Shown: positions 1 to 4,869 of the stretch, one piece after another
Position numbering within the stretch: the first letter of the stretch is position 1
How the letters are laid out: every line of letters begins with the position of its first letter
NCBI GenBank assembly: GCA_025929455.1
Contig: JAICMB010000245.1
Location: 1 to 5,751, forward strand
DNA from: Bryobacteraceae bacterium
GTDB taxonomy: Bacteria; Acidobacteriota; Terriglobia; Bryobacterales; Bryobacteraceae
Direction of reading: 5' to 3'
DNA: 5,751 nucleotides
Notes under the pieces: generated by a model
Told to the model about the DNA's origin: nothing
The model's input: only the letters and a program-made list of their open reading frames with translations
The model's database searches: none
Program-made: the position numbers and the translations under genes

Positions 1-29
1 AGTCCGGTTGCGAGTCCGAGCGCGCTCAC

Positions 30-1418
30 CTACTCGCCGCCGCCATCGTCGCCTAGATCGTTGGTGCGGTTCTCGAATTTCGTGAACTCGCGCAGGAAGA
101 CGAGATTGACGCGCCCGGTCGGGCCGTTGCGCTGTTTCGCGAGAATGAGTTCCGCCATGCCGCGCAAATCATCGCGATCCGGTTTATAAACTTCTTCGCG
201 AAAAATGAAGCCGATGAGATCGGCATCCTGCTCGATGGAGCCCGATTCGCGCAGATCGCTCATCTGCGGACGATGATCGCCCGGCCTCGTTTCGGGCGCG
301 CGGCTGAGCTGCGAAAGAACCAGAAACGGAACGTTCATCTCCTTAGACATCAGTTTGAGGCCGCGCGACAGTGCGCTGATTTCCTGGTTGCGATTCTCGG
401 AGCGCCCACGCGAGCTCATCAACTGCAGATAATCGATCACCACCAGCGCGAGACCGTGCTCGTTTTGCAGGCGCCGCACCTTGGCATGAATGTCCATCAG
501 ATTGGTGCCCGGGGTGTCGTCGATAAAGAGCGGCGCCTGCACCATGTCGGCGGCGGCCTTCTGCAAGCGGCGGCGCTCGTCACCGTTGAGATATCCGGCG
601 CGGAACTTCTGCTGGTCCACGCGCGCCGCGGCGCACATCATGCGCGTCAGCAGCGATTCGCGCGACATTTCGAGCGAAAACACGGCCACAGTCTGCTTGT
701 CCTGCGGGGCCATGGCCACGTGCTGCGCGATGTTGAGCGCGAGCGCCGTCTTGCCCATCGCGGGCCGCGCCGCAAGGATAATCAGCTCGCCGCCGTGGAA
801 CCCCCCAGTCATCTCATCGAGCTTCAGAAACCCCGTGCCGATGCCCTTAATGCGCTTGCTCGGATCGAGAAACGCGTTCAGGCCGCCTTCGTACTCGCGG
901 ATGATGCGCTCGGGATTCGCCAGTGCGTCGCTGGCGCGCGCTTCGCCCAGCTTGAGCAGGCTCTCTTCCGCCGACGCCAGGATCGTGTCCGGCTCATCTT
1001 CGCCCAGAACGCAGCGGTCGATCAGCTTTTGCGATGTAAAGATGATGCGCCGCAGAATCGCCTTGTCCTTGACGATGCGTACGTAGCTTTCGAGGTTCGA
1101 TACCGTAGGCAGGCCGTCGTCGAGCGACACCAGATAGCTGAGACCGTCGACGGAGTCGAGCTGGTTCAACTTCATCAGTTCGTTCGCAACCGTAACGCGG
1201 TCGATGCGCTCGGCGCGTTGATACAGGTCCGCCATGCGCTGGAAAATGCGGCGGTGCTTTTCGAGTGCGAAATCGCCGGCTTCGATTGCGCCGGCGACGG
1301 TGAGATAACAGGAATCGTCGAGCAGAATGGAGCCGAGCACGAACCGCTCGGCGTCAAGATTCGCGGGCAGTCCTTTTACGGCAACCGTTTCGGCCGACCC
1401 GAGTTTCTCAGTCGACAA
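30..1418 (-). CDS. dnaB: Replicative DNA helicase DnaB, complete
   Basis: This 462-residue protein is the hexameric helicase that unwinds DNA ahead of the replisome, moving on the lagging-strand template and working with primase and the helicase loader. Seen in the sequence: the N-terminal DnaB domain begins near residue 17 (LPANLDAERFVLGSILLDD) and a linker follows around 160-190. The RecA-like domain then carries Walker A ARPAMGKT (217-224), the catalytic glutamate in SLEM (E250), Walker B VVIDYLQL (326-333), the LSQLSR sensor block (368-373), LRESGSIEQDAD (389-400) and KQRNGPTG (428-435). K428 and R430 of that last block match the family's trans-acting finger residues. The length is normal for the family and no intein is present. 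The start is TTG, chosen because a strong GGGGAGG lies five bases upstream and the next in-frame candidates would remove part of the conserved N-terminus. The last residues (GDDGGGE) form a short acidic-glycine tail. The gene stands alone on the minus strand, 396 bases downstream of the isomerase gene. Confidence 0.97.
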   Translation of the reverse strand: MSTEKLGSAETVAVKGLPANLDAERFVLGSILLDDSCYLTVAGAIEAGDFALEKHRRIFQRMADLYQRAERIDRVTVANELMKLNQLDSVDGLSYLVSLDDGLPTVSNLESYVRIVKDKAILRRIIFTSQKLIDRCVLGEDEPDTILASAEESLLKLGEARASDALANPERIIREYEGGLNAFLDPSKRIKGIGTGFLKLDEMTGGFHGGELIILAARPAMGKTALALNIAQHVAMAPQDKQTVAVFSLEMSRESLLTRMMCAAARVDQQKFRAGYLNGDERRRLQKAAADMVQAPLFIDDTPGTNLMDIHAKVRRLQNEHGLALVVIDYLQLMSSRGRSENRNQEISALSRGLKLMSKEMNVPFLVLSQLSRAPETRPGDHRPQMSDLRESGSIEQDADLIGFIFREEVYKPDRDDLRGMAELILAKQRNGPTGRVNLVFLREFTKFENRTNDLGDDGGGE

Positions 1419-1423
1419 GGTGG

Positions 1424-1430
1424 CCTCCCC
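1424..1430 (-). promoter_or_regulatory. Ribosome binding site of dnaB
   Basis: On the minus strand the sequence GGGGAGG sits five bases before the TTG start codon of dnaB. It is the clearest Shine-Dalgarno match upstream of any minus-strand gene here, and it is the reason for accepting the TTG start. Confidence 0.75.
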
Positions 1431-1553
1431 ACAACCGGGTAGGGCCGGGAATCGTCGCAGCGTCCCTCATAAAAGTCCGACCGTTCTACGGTACCTGCCC
1501 CGTCGCGCCGCTTCAACCAAAACGTGCGCGTCAATGTTTGCTGACGCTTACGT

Positions 1554-1572
1554 TTTCAAAAAGCGTTTGAAA
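1554..1572. promoter_or_regulatory. Perfect inverted repeat TTTCAAA-N5-TTTGAAA, possible operator
   Basis: Two 7-base arms, TTTCAAA (1554-1560) and TTTGAAA (1566-1572), are exact reverse complements around the spacer AAGCG. The size and symmetry are those of a dimeric repressor site, and it lies about 136-154 bases upstream of the dnaB start. A related string, AAGCGCTTCAAAA, occurs at 1608-1620 and resembles AAGCGTTTGAAAT at 1561-1573. No regulator can be named from the sequence. Confidence 0.35.
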
Positions 1573-1576
1573 TCCC

Positions 1577-1585
1577 TGTGGAAAA
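1577..1585 (-). promoter_or_regulatory. DnaA-box-like 9-mer (TTTTCCACA on the minus strand)
   Basis: On the minus strand this reads TTTTCCACA, which fits the relaxed DnaA consensus TTWTNCACA exactly and differs from the strong box TTATCCACA at one base. It lies upstream of dnaB and faces a second near-match at 1639-1647. Binding by DnaA is inferred; single boxes also occur by chance. Confidence 0.4.
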
Positions 1586-1638
1586 CGCCCGCAGATTTCC
1601 GACGTGCAAGCGCTTCAAAACATGACACCGCCGGCGCG

Positions 1639-1647
1639 ATATCCACA
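1639..1647 (+). promoter_or_regulatory. DnaA-box-like 9-mer (ATATCCACA)
   Basis: The plus strand reads ATATCCACA, one mismatch (first base) from the canonical box TTATCCACA. With the opposite-strand site at 1577-1585 it makes an inverted pair spaced by about 53 bases, next to an AT-rich patch at about 1668-1690. It could be a regulatory DnaA site for dnaB or part of an origin-like element. Either reading is inference. Confidence 0.35.
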
Positions 1648-1727
1648 GCGACGTCCAAAACATCGCGTTCTATTTTTGTTTTACAGCAAAGTGCGGGGCA
1701 AATGCAAAGCCGCTGTACGCCGTTTTC

Positions 1728-1752
1728 TGAGCCGCGACAGTTAGGGAGCGGT
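1728..1752 (+). repeat. 25-base intergenic repeat, copy 1
   Basis: This copy begins TGAGCCGCGA and ends GAGCGGT. It matches the reverse complement of 1793-1817 at 21 of 25 positions, with the four differences confined to the centre. Each copy has CCGC near one end and GCGG near the other, so it can close a short hairpin on itself. I recall strings of the form GAGCCGCGA...GAGCGGT as frequent in intergenic DNA of acidobacterial genomes; this is memory, not a search. Confidence 0.7.
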
Positions 1753-1792
1753 ATCGCGCGGGCGCGGAATGCCACTGCTATAACGTAGGCCA

Positions 1793-1817
1793 ACCGCTCG
1801 CTCACGCTCGCGGCTCA
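1793..1817 (-). repeat. 25-base intergenic repeat, copy 2, overlapping the isomerase stop codon
   Basis: Read on the minus strand, this copy starts with TGAGCCGCGA and ends GAGCGGT. Its first three bases are the TGA stop codon of the isomerase gene. It is inverted relative to copy 1 and separated from it by 40 bases (1753-1792), so a transcript reading through could form a long imperfect stem. Neither side has a T-run, so it does not look like a standard intrinsic terminator, although it may still end or protect the isomerase mRNA. Confidence 0.7.
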
Positions 1818-2681
1818 GAAATTCACTTTCTGCAGATACTCGTAGCTTTTCCGCAGCGACGCGATCGGATCGCCGGGCGTCTGGTCCTGCTCCACGAAGT
1901 AATGCTTCACTCCCGCGGCCGCTGCCGCCTTTAACACTTCCGGTATGTGCACCACGCCGCTGCCTACCTCTTTAAAGCCGTCGCGCGGGATATTCTCGTT
2001 GTACTGCGGCCCGATGCCCGCCCGGACATCTTTTAAATGCACCAGCTTCACGCGGCTGGCGTACTTGTGAAGGATGCTCACCGGGTCGACGCCGCCCACC
2101 TGCGCCCACATGACATCCAACTCCAGCGCGACGAGTTTCGGGTCCGTCGACTGCATTAGCACGTCAAGCAGCGTTCCGTTCCCGACGGGGCGGTATTCGA
2201 ACGCGTGGTTGTGATAACAAAGCTGCAGGCCCATGCGATTGGCCTGCTCGCCGGCTTTGTTCAGCGTCGCGCCCAGCTTGCGCATGACGTCTTCGCCCCC
2301 GCGCTCGTTCGGAGGAATGTACGGGCAGACGACGTACTGAAATCCGTGGCTCTTTGCCTTGTCGAGCGCGCTCGCGAGCTGGTCCTGCTTGTGCAGAAAC
2401 AGGTTGAAATCGAGATGCTCGCTGACGGGCTTGAGCGAAGTCTGCTGCAGAGCGGACCAGATATGGTCCAGATCCGCTCCGATCGCCTCCACCTCGCGGT
2501 AGCCGATATCCTGGATCGCGCGCAGCACCGCGAGCGGATCCTTATCGATAATGCTGCGCACCGTGTAGAGCTGGACGCCGACAGTGCGCAGCGTGCGCGC
2601 TTGAAGGACGCCGGCCGTAGCGCCGGCCGCGAGCGCAAGAAAACCGCGCCGGGCAAGAGGAACTTCGGGGTTCGCGGACAT
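1815..2681 (-). CDS. Tat-exported sugar phosphate isomerase/epimerase (xylose isomerase-like TIM barrel)
   Basis: This 288-residue protein belongs to the AP-endonuclease-2/xylose isomerase-like TIM-barrel superfamily, whose metal-dependent members isomerise or epimerise sugars, keto-sugars or inositol derivatives. The N-terminus (MSANPEVPLARRGFLALAAG) has a twin-arginine signal, with RR at 11-12, a hydrophobic stretch to about 27 and a plausible cleavage after LQA (27-29). The barrel starts with VGVQLYTVR (34-42), where family members usually begin. Probable metal ligands, by family pattern, are E162 in YHNHAFEY, D189 in ELDVMWA, H215 in VKLVHLKD and E264 in YFVEQDQTPGDP. EVGSGVVHIPEVL (238-250) is also typical. 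The ATG at 2679-2681 keeps the whole Tat signal, but no clear Shine-Dalgarno site precedes it. The gene is divergent from the esterase across 44 bases. Its substrate cannot be read from the sequence; a sugar released by the neighbouring exported enzymes is a reasonable guess. Confidence 0.9.
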   Translation of the reverse strand: MSANPEVPLARRGFLALAAGATAGVLQARTLRTVGVQLYTVRSIIDKDPLAVLRAIQDIGYREVEAIGADLDHIWSALQQTSLKPVSEHLDFNLFLHKQDQLASALDKAKSHGFQYVVCPYIPPNERGGEDVMRKLGATLNKAGEQANRMGLQLCYHNHAFEYRPVGNGTLLDVLMQSTDPKLVALELDVMWAQVGGVDPVSILHKYASRVKLVHLKDVRAGIGPQYNENIPRDGFKEVGSGVVHIPEVLKAAAAAGVKHYFVEQDQTPGDPIASLRKSYEYLQKVNF

Positions 2682-2725
2682 AGTTACATGCTACAACCGG
2701 GCCCGTCGCGATATCATTCGCGTTT
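2682..2725. promoter_or_regulatory. 44-base divergent promoter region between isomerase and esterase
   Basis: The start codons of the two divergent genes are only 44 bases apart, so their promoters must overlap each other or the coding regions. A -10-like TATCAT (2712-2717) lies eight bases before the esterase ATG, a spacing that would give a transcript starting at or near the start codon. No good -35 box stands at the right distance. Neither gene shows a Shine-Dalgarno site here. Promoter placement is inference. Confidence 0.4.
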
Positions 2726-4258
2726 ATGATGAAGCTCCGCTCTTTGTGTCTTTTGTTGGCGTGTGCGGCCGCCGTCCACGCTGATGTGCGCTTGCCGGCC
2801 ATCCTGGCGGATCACATGGTGCTGCAGCGCGACAAGCCCGTGCACATCTGGGGCCGCGCGGGCGCGAACGAGAGCGTCTCGGTAACTCTGGCCGGCGATT
2901 CGCGTTCCACTGCGGCGGACTCGCTCGGCTTCTGGAGCGTCTACCTGCCGCCGCACACCGCGGGCGGCCCGTACGATATTTCGATCCACGGCAATAACGA
3001 GATCGTGCTGCACGACGTGCTCGTCGGCGAAGTATGGGTCGCGTCGGGTCAATCCAATATGGAATTTCCCGCGAAACACACGGCCAACGCCGCCGCTGAG
3101 CTCGATGCCGCTTCGCATCCCCGCATCCGTCTGTTTCATGTCAACAACAACGTCTCCTCGTACCCGCTGGACGATGTTGAGTCGTGGGCGCCCAATTCCT
3201 CGAACGATGCGCACGCTGTTGGCCACAGCGGCTGGCAAGCATGCGATCGCGAGAGCGCCGCCGATTTCTCCGCCGTCGCGTATTTCTTCGGACGCGATCT
3301 CGAGAAAACCTTGCACGTTCCCATTGGCCTTATCGACTCTTCCTGGGGCGGTACGCCGGTCGAAGCCTGGACCAGCCTCGACGCCATCTCCTCCGACGCG
3401 GCGCTGATGCCGCTGTTCGCGTCATGGGCGCGCATGAACGACAGCGGCGTGCGAGCACGGCTCGCGAGAACGCACCAAATCGAGGCTTGGCGCACCGCCG
3501 CGGCGAGTGCGCGTGCCGGTGGACAACCGGAGCCGCAGTTCCCCTGGAAGCCCAACGATCGCGACTCGTGGTCGCCCGCCGGTCTTTACAACGCCATGAT
3601 CGCGCCGCTTACGCCTTTCCCCGTGCGCGGCGCCATCTGGTACCAAGGCGAAACCAACGCCACCATCGAACGCGCGCCGCTCTATGCGCGCCTGTTCCGC
3701 GCCATGATCCTCGACTGGCGGCGCGCCTGGGGCGAACCGGACATGCCGTTCCTGTTCGTGCAACTCGCGAATTTCAAGACGGGGCCGGAAGACCGCTGGC
3801 CCGAGTTGCGCGAGGCGCAGACGGATGCCCTCGCGCTGCGCAACACAGGCATGGCCGTCACGATCGACATCGGCGATCCGAACAATATTCACCCGCGCGA
3901 CAAGCAGGACGTCGGCGCACGATTGGCGCTCGCGGCGGACGCGATCGCGTACGGCGGCAAGCGCGAGTACTCCGGCCCGTTGTTTACACGCGCCGTCCCC
4001 GAAGGAACGGCGCTGCGTGTGTGGTTCGATCACGCATCCGGTCTGAAGGGCAAGGGCGGCGCGCTGCGCGGCTTCGAAATCGCGGGGCTTGACGGTAAGT
4101 ATGTTCCGGCAAGCGCTGACATTGACGGGAGCAGCATCGTGGTATCCAGCCCTCAGGTGAGCACGCCCGTTGCGGTGCGATACGCATGGGCCGACAATCC
4201 CGACGCGAATCTTTATAACAGCGCGGGGTTGCCGGCTTCGCCGTTCCGCTCGCGCTAG
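2726..4258 (+). CDS. Secreted SASA-domain carbohydrate acetylesterase (sialate O-acetylesterase family)
   Basis: This 510-residue protein removes O-acetyl groups from carbohydrates by a serine-histidine mechanism. A Sec signal peptide is clear (MMKLRSLCLLLACAAAVHA, probable cleavage after residue 19), placing the enzyme outside the cytoplasm. A beta-rich N-terminal part (about 20-95, with LPAILADHMVLQRDKPVHIWG) precedes the esterase domain. Visible motifs are the catalytic serine S110 in VASGQSNMEFP, IDSSWGGTPVEAW (203-215), AIWYQGETNA (303-312) and the catalytic histidine H389 in DPNNIHPRDKQDVGARLALAA. The C-terminal 100 residues look like a small beta domain. The length is usual for the family. 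Nothing else here points to sialic acid use. Relatives in plant-matter degraders act on acetylated hemicellulose, so the annotated family name may not give the true substrate. Start: ATG at 2726, with a second ATG directly after it; the choice between them changes one residue. No Shine-Dalgarno site is seen. A separate promoter probably serves the small gene downstream. Confidence 0.93.
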   Translation: MMKLRSLCLLLACAAAVHADVRLPAILADHMVLQRDKPVHIWGRAGANESVSVTLAGDSRSTAADSLGFWSVYLPPHTAGGPYDISIHGNNEIVLHDVLVGEVWVASGQSNMEFPAKHTANAAAELDAASHPRIRLFHVNNNVSSYPLDDVESWAPNSSNDAHAVGHSGWQACDRESAADFSAVAYFFGRDLEKTLHVPIGLIDSSWGGTPVEAWTSLDAISSDAALMPLFASWARMNDSGVRARLARTHQIEAWRTAAASARAGGQPEPQFPWKPNDRDSWSPAGLYNAMIAPLTPFPVRGAIWYQGETNATIERAPLYARLFRAMILDWRRAWGEPDMPFLFVQLANFKTGPEDRWPELREAQTDALALRNTGMAVTIDIGDPNNIHPRDKQDVGARLALAADAIAYGGKREYSGPLFTRAVPEGTALRVWFDHASGLKGKGGALRGFEIAGLDGKYVPASADIDGSSIVVSSPQVSTPVAVRYAWADNPDANLYNSAGLPASPFRSR

Positions 4259-4268
4259 GGGCGCGCTC

Positions 4269-4279
4269 TGAGTAACGTT
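4269..4279 (+). repeat. 11-base direct repeat, left copy (TGAGTAACGTT)
   Basis: TGAGTAACGTT here matches TGAGTAATGTT at 4352-4362 in 10 of 11 bases. The pair brackets the double-hairpin element at 4301-4341 and could be a degenerate target duplication. Chance is not excluded for such short strings. Confidence 0.35.
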
Positions 4280-4300
4280 GGGAGTCTGCTTATGAACGCA

Positions 4301-4341
4301 GAGGCGGATTGAAAATCCGCCGCAGGTTGAAAACCTGCCTC
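4301..4341. repeat. Double-hairpin palindromic repeat (REP/MITE-like)
   Basis: Two perfect hairpins stand back to back. The first is GGCGGATT-GAA-AATCCGCC (4303-4321) with an 8-bp stem, and the second is GCAGGTT-GAA-AACCTGC (4322-4338) with a 7-bp stem. Both share the centre TTGAAAA. The outer ends GAGGC (4301-4305) and GCCTC (4337-4341) are also complementary, so an alternative fold can close the whole unit. On the minus strand the unit would be translated as GFQPAADFQSA, a string I remember from spurious hypothetical proteins in acidobacterial genomes, which suggests a dispersed element. It lies in the 191-base gap between the esterase and the small secreted protein gene. There is no T-run after it, so it is not a typical terminator. 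Confidence 0.75.
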
Positions 4342-4351
4342 ACGGACACAT

Positions 4352-4362
4352 TGAGTAATGTT
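4352..4362 (+). repeat. 11-base direct repeat, right copy (TGAGTAATGTT)
   Basis: This is the right-hand partner of TGAGTAACGTT at 4269-4279, with one C/T difference, on the other side of the double-hairpin unit. The distance from the hairpins is uneven (21 bases on the left, 10 on the right), which weakens a simple target-duplication reading. Confidence 0.35.
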
Positions 4363-4439
4363 CAGCGTTTCCTTACGACCTGTTACGGGCACAAAGCGCG
4401 TCTGCACATCCAAGTTAGTGAGGATAGACCCTCGGAATT

Positions 4440-4446
4440 GGAGAGG
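4440..4446 (+). promoter_or_regulatory. Ribosome binding site of the small Gly-Tyr protein gene
   Basis: GGAGAGG ends three bases before the ATG at 4450, with its GGAG part six bases away. It fixes this ATG as the start in preference to in-frame upstream ATGs that begin inside the hairpin repeat. CCTC at 4430-4433 could pair either with GAGG of this site (4443-4446) or with GAGG at 4420-4423. Confidence 0.75.
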
Positions 4447-4449
4447 ACG

Positions 4450-4806
4450 ATGCTTAGCATACTTAAGAAGAAATCGGCTTTGATTACGGTAGCGCTGGGA
4501 ACGGTTATGGCCGTTGCCGCTCCTACGATGGCGGTGGCGCGCGACCGCGACGACCACGGCCGCGACAACCGGCACTTCGCGACACAGCAGCGCGATGTTC
4601 GCGGGCACGACAACCATGATCGAGGCCGGGACCGCGACCGCGGCGGGCACGATGGCTTTCGCGCCCGGGTGTATGTCAACAACGGCTACGGTTATGGCAG
4701 CGGCTACGCGAGTGGCTACGCCAACGGCTACAACAGCGGCTATAACAGCGGTTACACAAACGGGTATTACGACCAGTACGGCAACTGGCACGCCTACGGC
4801 TACTAA
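4450..4806 (+). CDS. Small secreted protein with Arg/Asp/His-rich region and Gly-Tyr tetrapeptide repeats; function unknown
   Basis: I do not recognise a family for this 118-residue protein. Its N-terminus is a Sec signal peptide: positive ILKKKSA, a hydrophobic stretch at about 9-24 and a probable cleavage after AVA at residue 30. The mature part starts with a very polar segment (31-69) rich in Arg, Asp, His and Gly, with RDRDDHGRD and DRGRDRDRGGHD. After RARVYV (71-76) comes a Gly-Tyr region: from residue 85 the pattern G-Y-x-[SN] repeats about five times, ending GYYDQYGNWHAYGY. There is no cysteine, so it is not a lipoprotein. Such composition suggests a disordered, possibly adhesive or surface-associated extracellular protein, with His/Asp clusters that might bind metal; this is inference from composition only. 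The start is set by a good Shine-Dalgarno site. The gene has its own leader and ends at a strong terminator, so it is probably a single-gene transcript. Confidence 0.8.
   Translation: MLSILKKKSALITVALGTVMAVAAPTMAVARDRDDHGRDNRHFATQQRDVRGHDNHDRGRDRDRGGHDGFRARVYVNNGYGYGSGYASGYANGYNSGYNSGYTNGYYDQYGNWHAYGY
4702..4767 (+). repeat. In-frame 12-base tandem repeat encoding G-Y-x-[SN]
   Basis: About five and a half 12-base units start at 4702, 4714, 4726, 4738, 4750 and 4762. Each opens with a Gly-Tyr codon pair (GGCTAC, GGCTAT, GGTTAC or GGGTAT) followed by two variable codons for Ala, Asn, Thr or Ser. Synonymous drift increases toward the 3' end while the Gly-Tyr pair stays fixed, so the peptide pattern appears to be kept by selection rather than by very recent duplication. 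Confidence 0.8.
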
Positions 4807-4813
4807 TGCCGCC

Positions 4814-4858
4814 GCCGCGGCCCGCCCATGTGGGGCGGTGGGCCGCGGCTTTGTGTTT
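4814..4858 (+). terminator. Strong intrinsic (Rho-independent) terminator after the small Gly-Tyr gene
   Basis: A 10-bp perfect GC stem, GCCGCGGCCC (4814-4823) with GGGCCGCGGC (4840-4849), continues inward as GCCC (4824-4827) with GGGC (4833-4836), leaving a three-base bulge and the loop ATGTG. It is followed directly by TTTGTGTTT (4850-4858). It begins eight bases after the TAA stop codon. The next gene starts only 12 bases beyond, so this terminator separates the two transcription units. Confidence 0.88.
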
Positions 4859-4869
4859 CCATAATCCCG

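Larger units (their letters stand above)
1419..1814. other. Intergenic region between dnaB and the isomerase gene
   Basis: These 396 bases carry no reading frame I accept as a gene. They must contain the dnaB promoter (minus strand) and the 3' end of the isomerase transcript. I could not pick a convincing sigma-70 promoter for dnaB on the minus strand. Visible structure, from left to right: the dnaB ribosome binding site; a small palindrome ACCGT-TCT-ACGGT at 1480-1492; a TTTCAAA-N5-TTTGAAA inverted repeat; two DnaA-box-like 9-mers; an AT-rich patch at about 1668-1690; and two inverted 25-base repeats near the isomerase stop. The region is richer in A+T than the flanking genes. Confidence 0.7.

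Noticed and set aside
1425..1433. Third possible DnaA box near the dnaB start (CTCCCCACA)
   Set aside because: It has three mismatches to TTATCCACA and overlaps the ribosome binding site, so there is no support.
273..1442. Long plus-strand open frame (389 codons) antisense to dnaB
   Set aside because: It lies wholly opposite a clear dnaB. It encodes an Arg/His/Ala-rich protein with no recognisable domain, as expected from the complement of a GC-rich gene.
1480..1492. Small palindrome ACCGT-TCT-ACGGT considered as a terminator or operator for dnaB
   Set aside because: The stem is only five base pairs, there is no T-run, and arms this short occur often by chance.
1548..1805. 85-codon minus-strand frame in the intergenic region
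   Set aside because: It would need a GTG start inside the 25-base repeat, has no ribosome binding site, reads through both repeat copies and the DnaA-like sites, and has no domain features.
3184..4092. 302-codon plus-strand frame inside the esterase gene
   Set aside because: It is a shifted frame of the esterase, very Arg-rich, without motifs. The esterase frame carries the complete catalytic set.
4309..4449. Upstream in-frame extension of the small protein (start at 4309)
   Set aside because: The extension would begin inside the hairpin repeat and place a signal peptide in mid-protein. The ATG at 4450 has a good Shine-Dalgarno site and gives a normal N-terminal signal.
4702..4767. Tandem repeat considered as a CRISPR array or non-coding satellite
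   Set aside because: The 12-base units are contiguous with no spacers and are in frame with a Gly-Tyr peptide pattern, so it is a coding repeat.
4255..4791. 178-codon minus-strand frame opposite the small protein and its leader
   Set aside because: Its Val/Ala-rich N-terminus is the antisense of the Gly-Tyr and Arg/Asp regions, and its C-terminus is a translation of the double-hairpin repeat. The plus-strand gene has the signal peptide, ribosome binding site and terminator.
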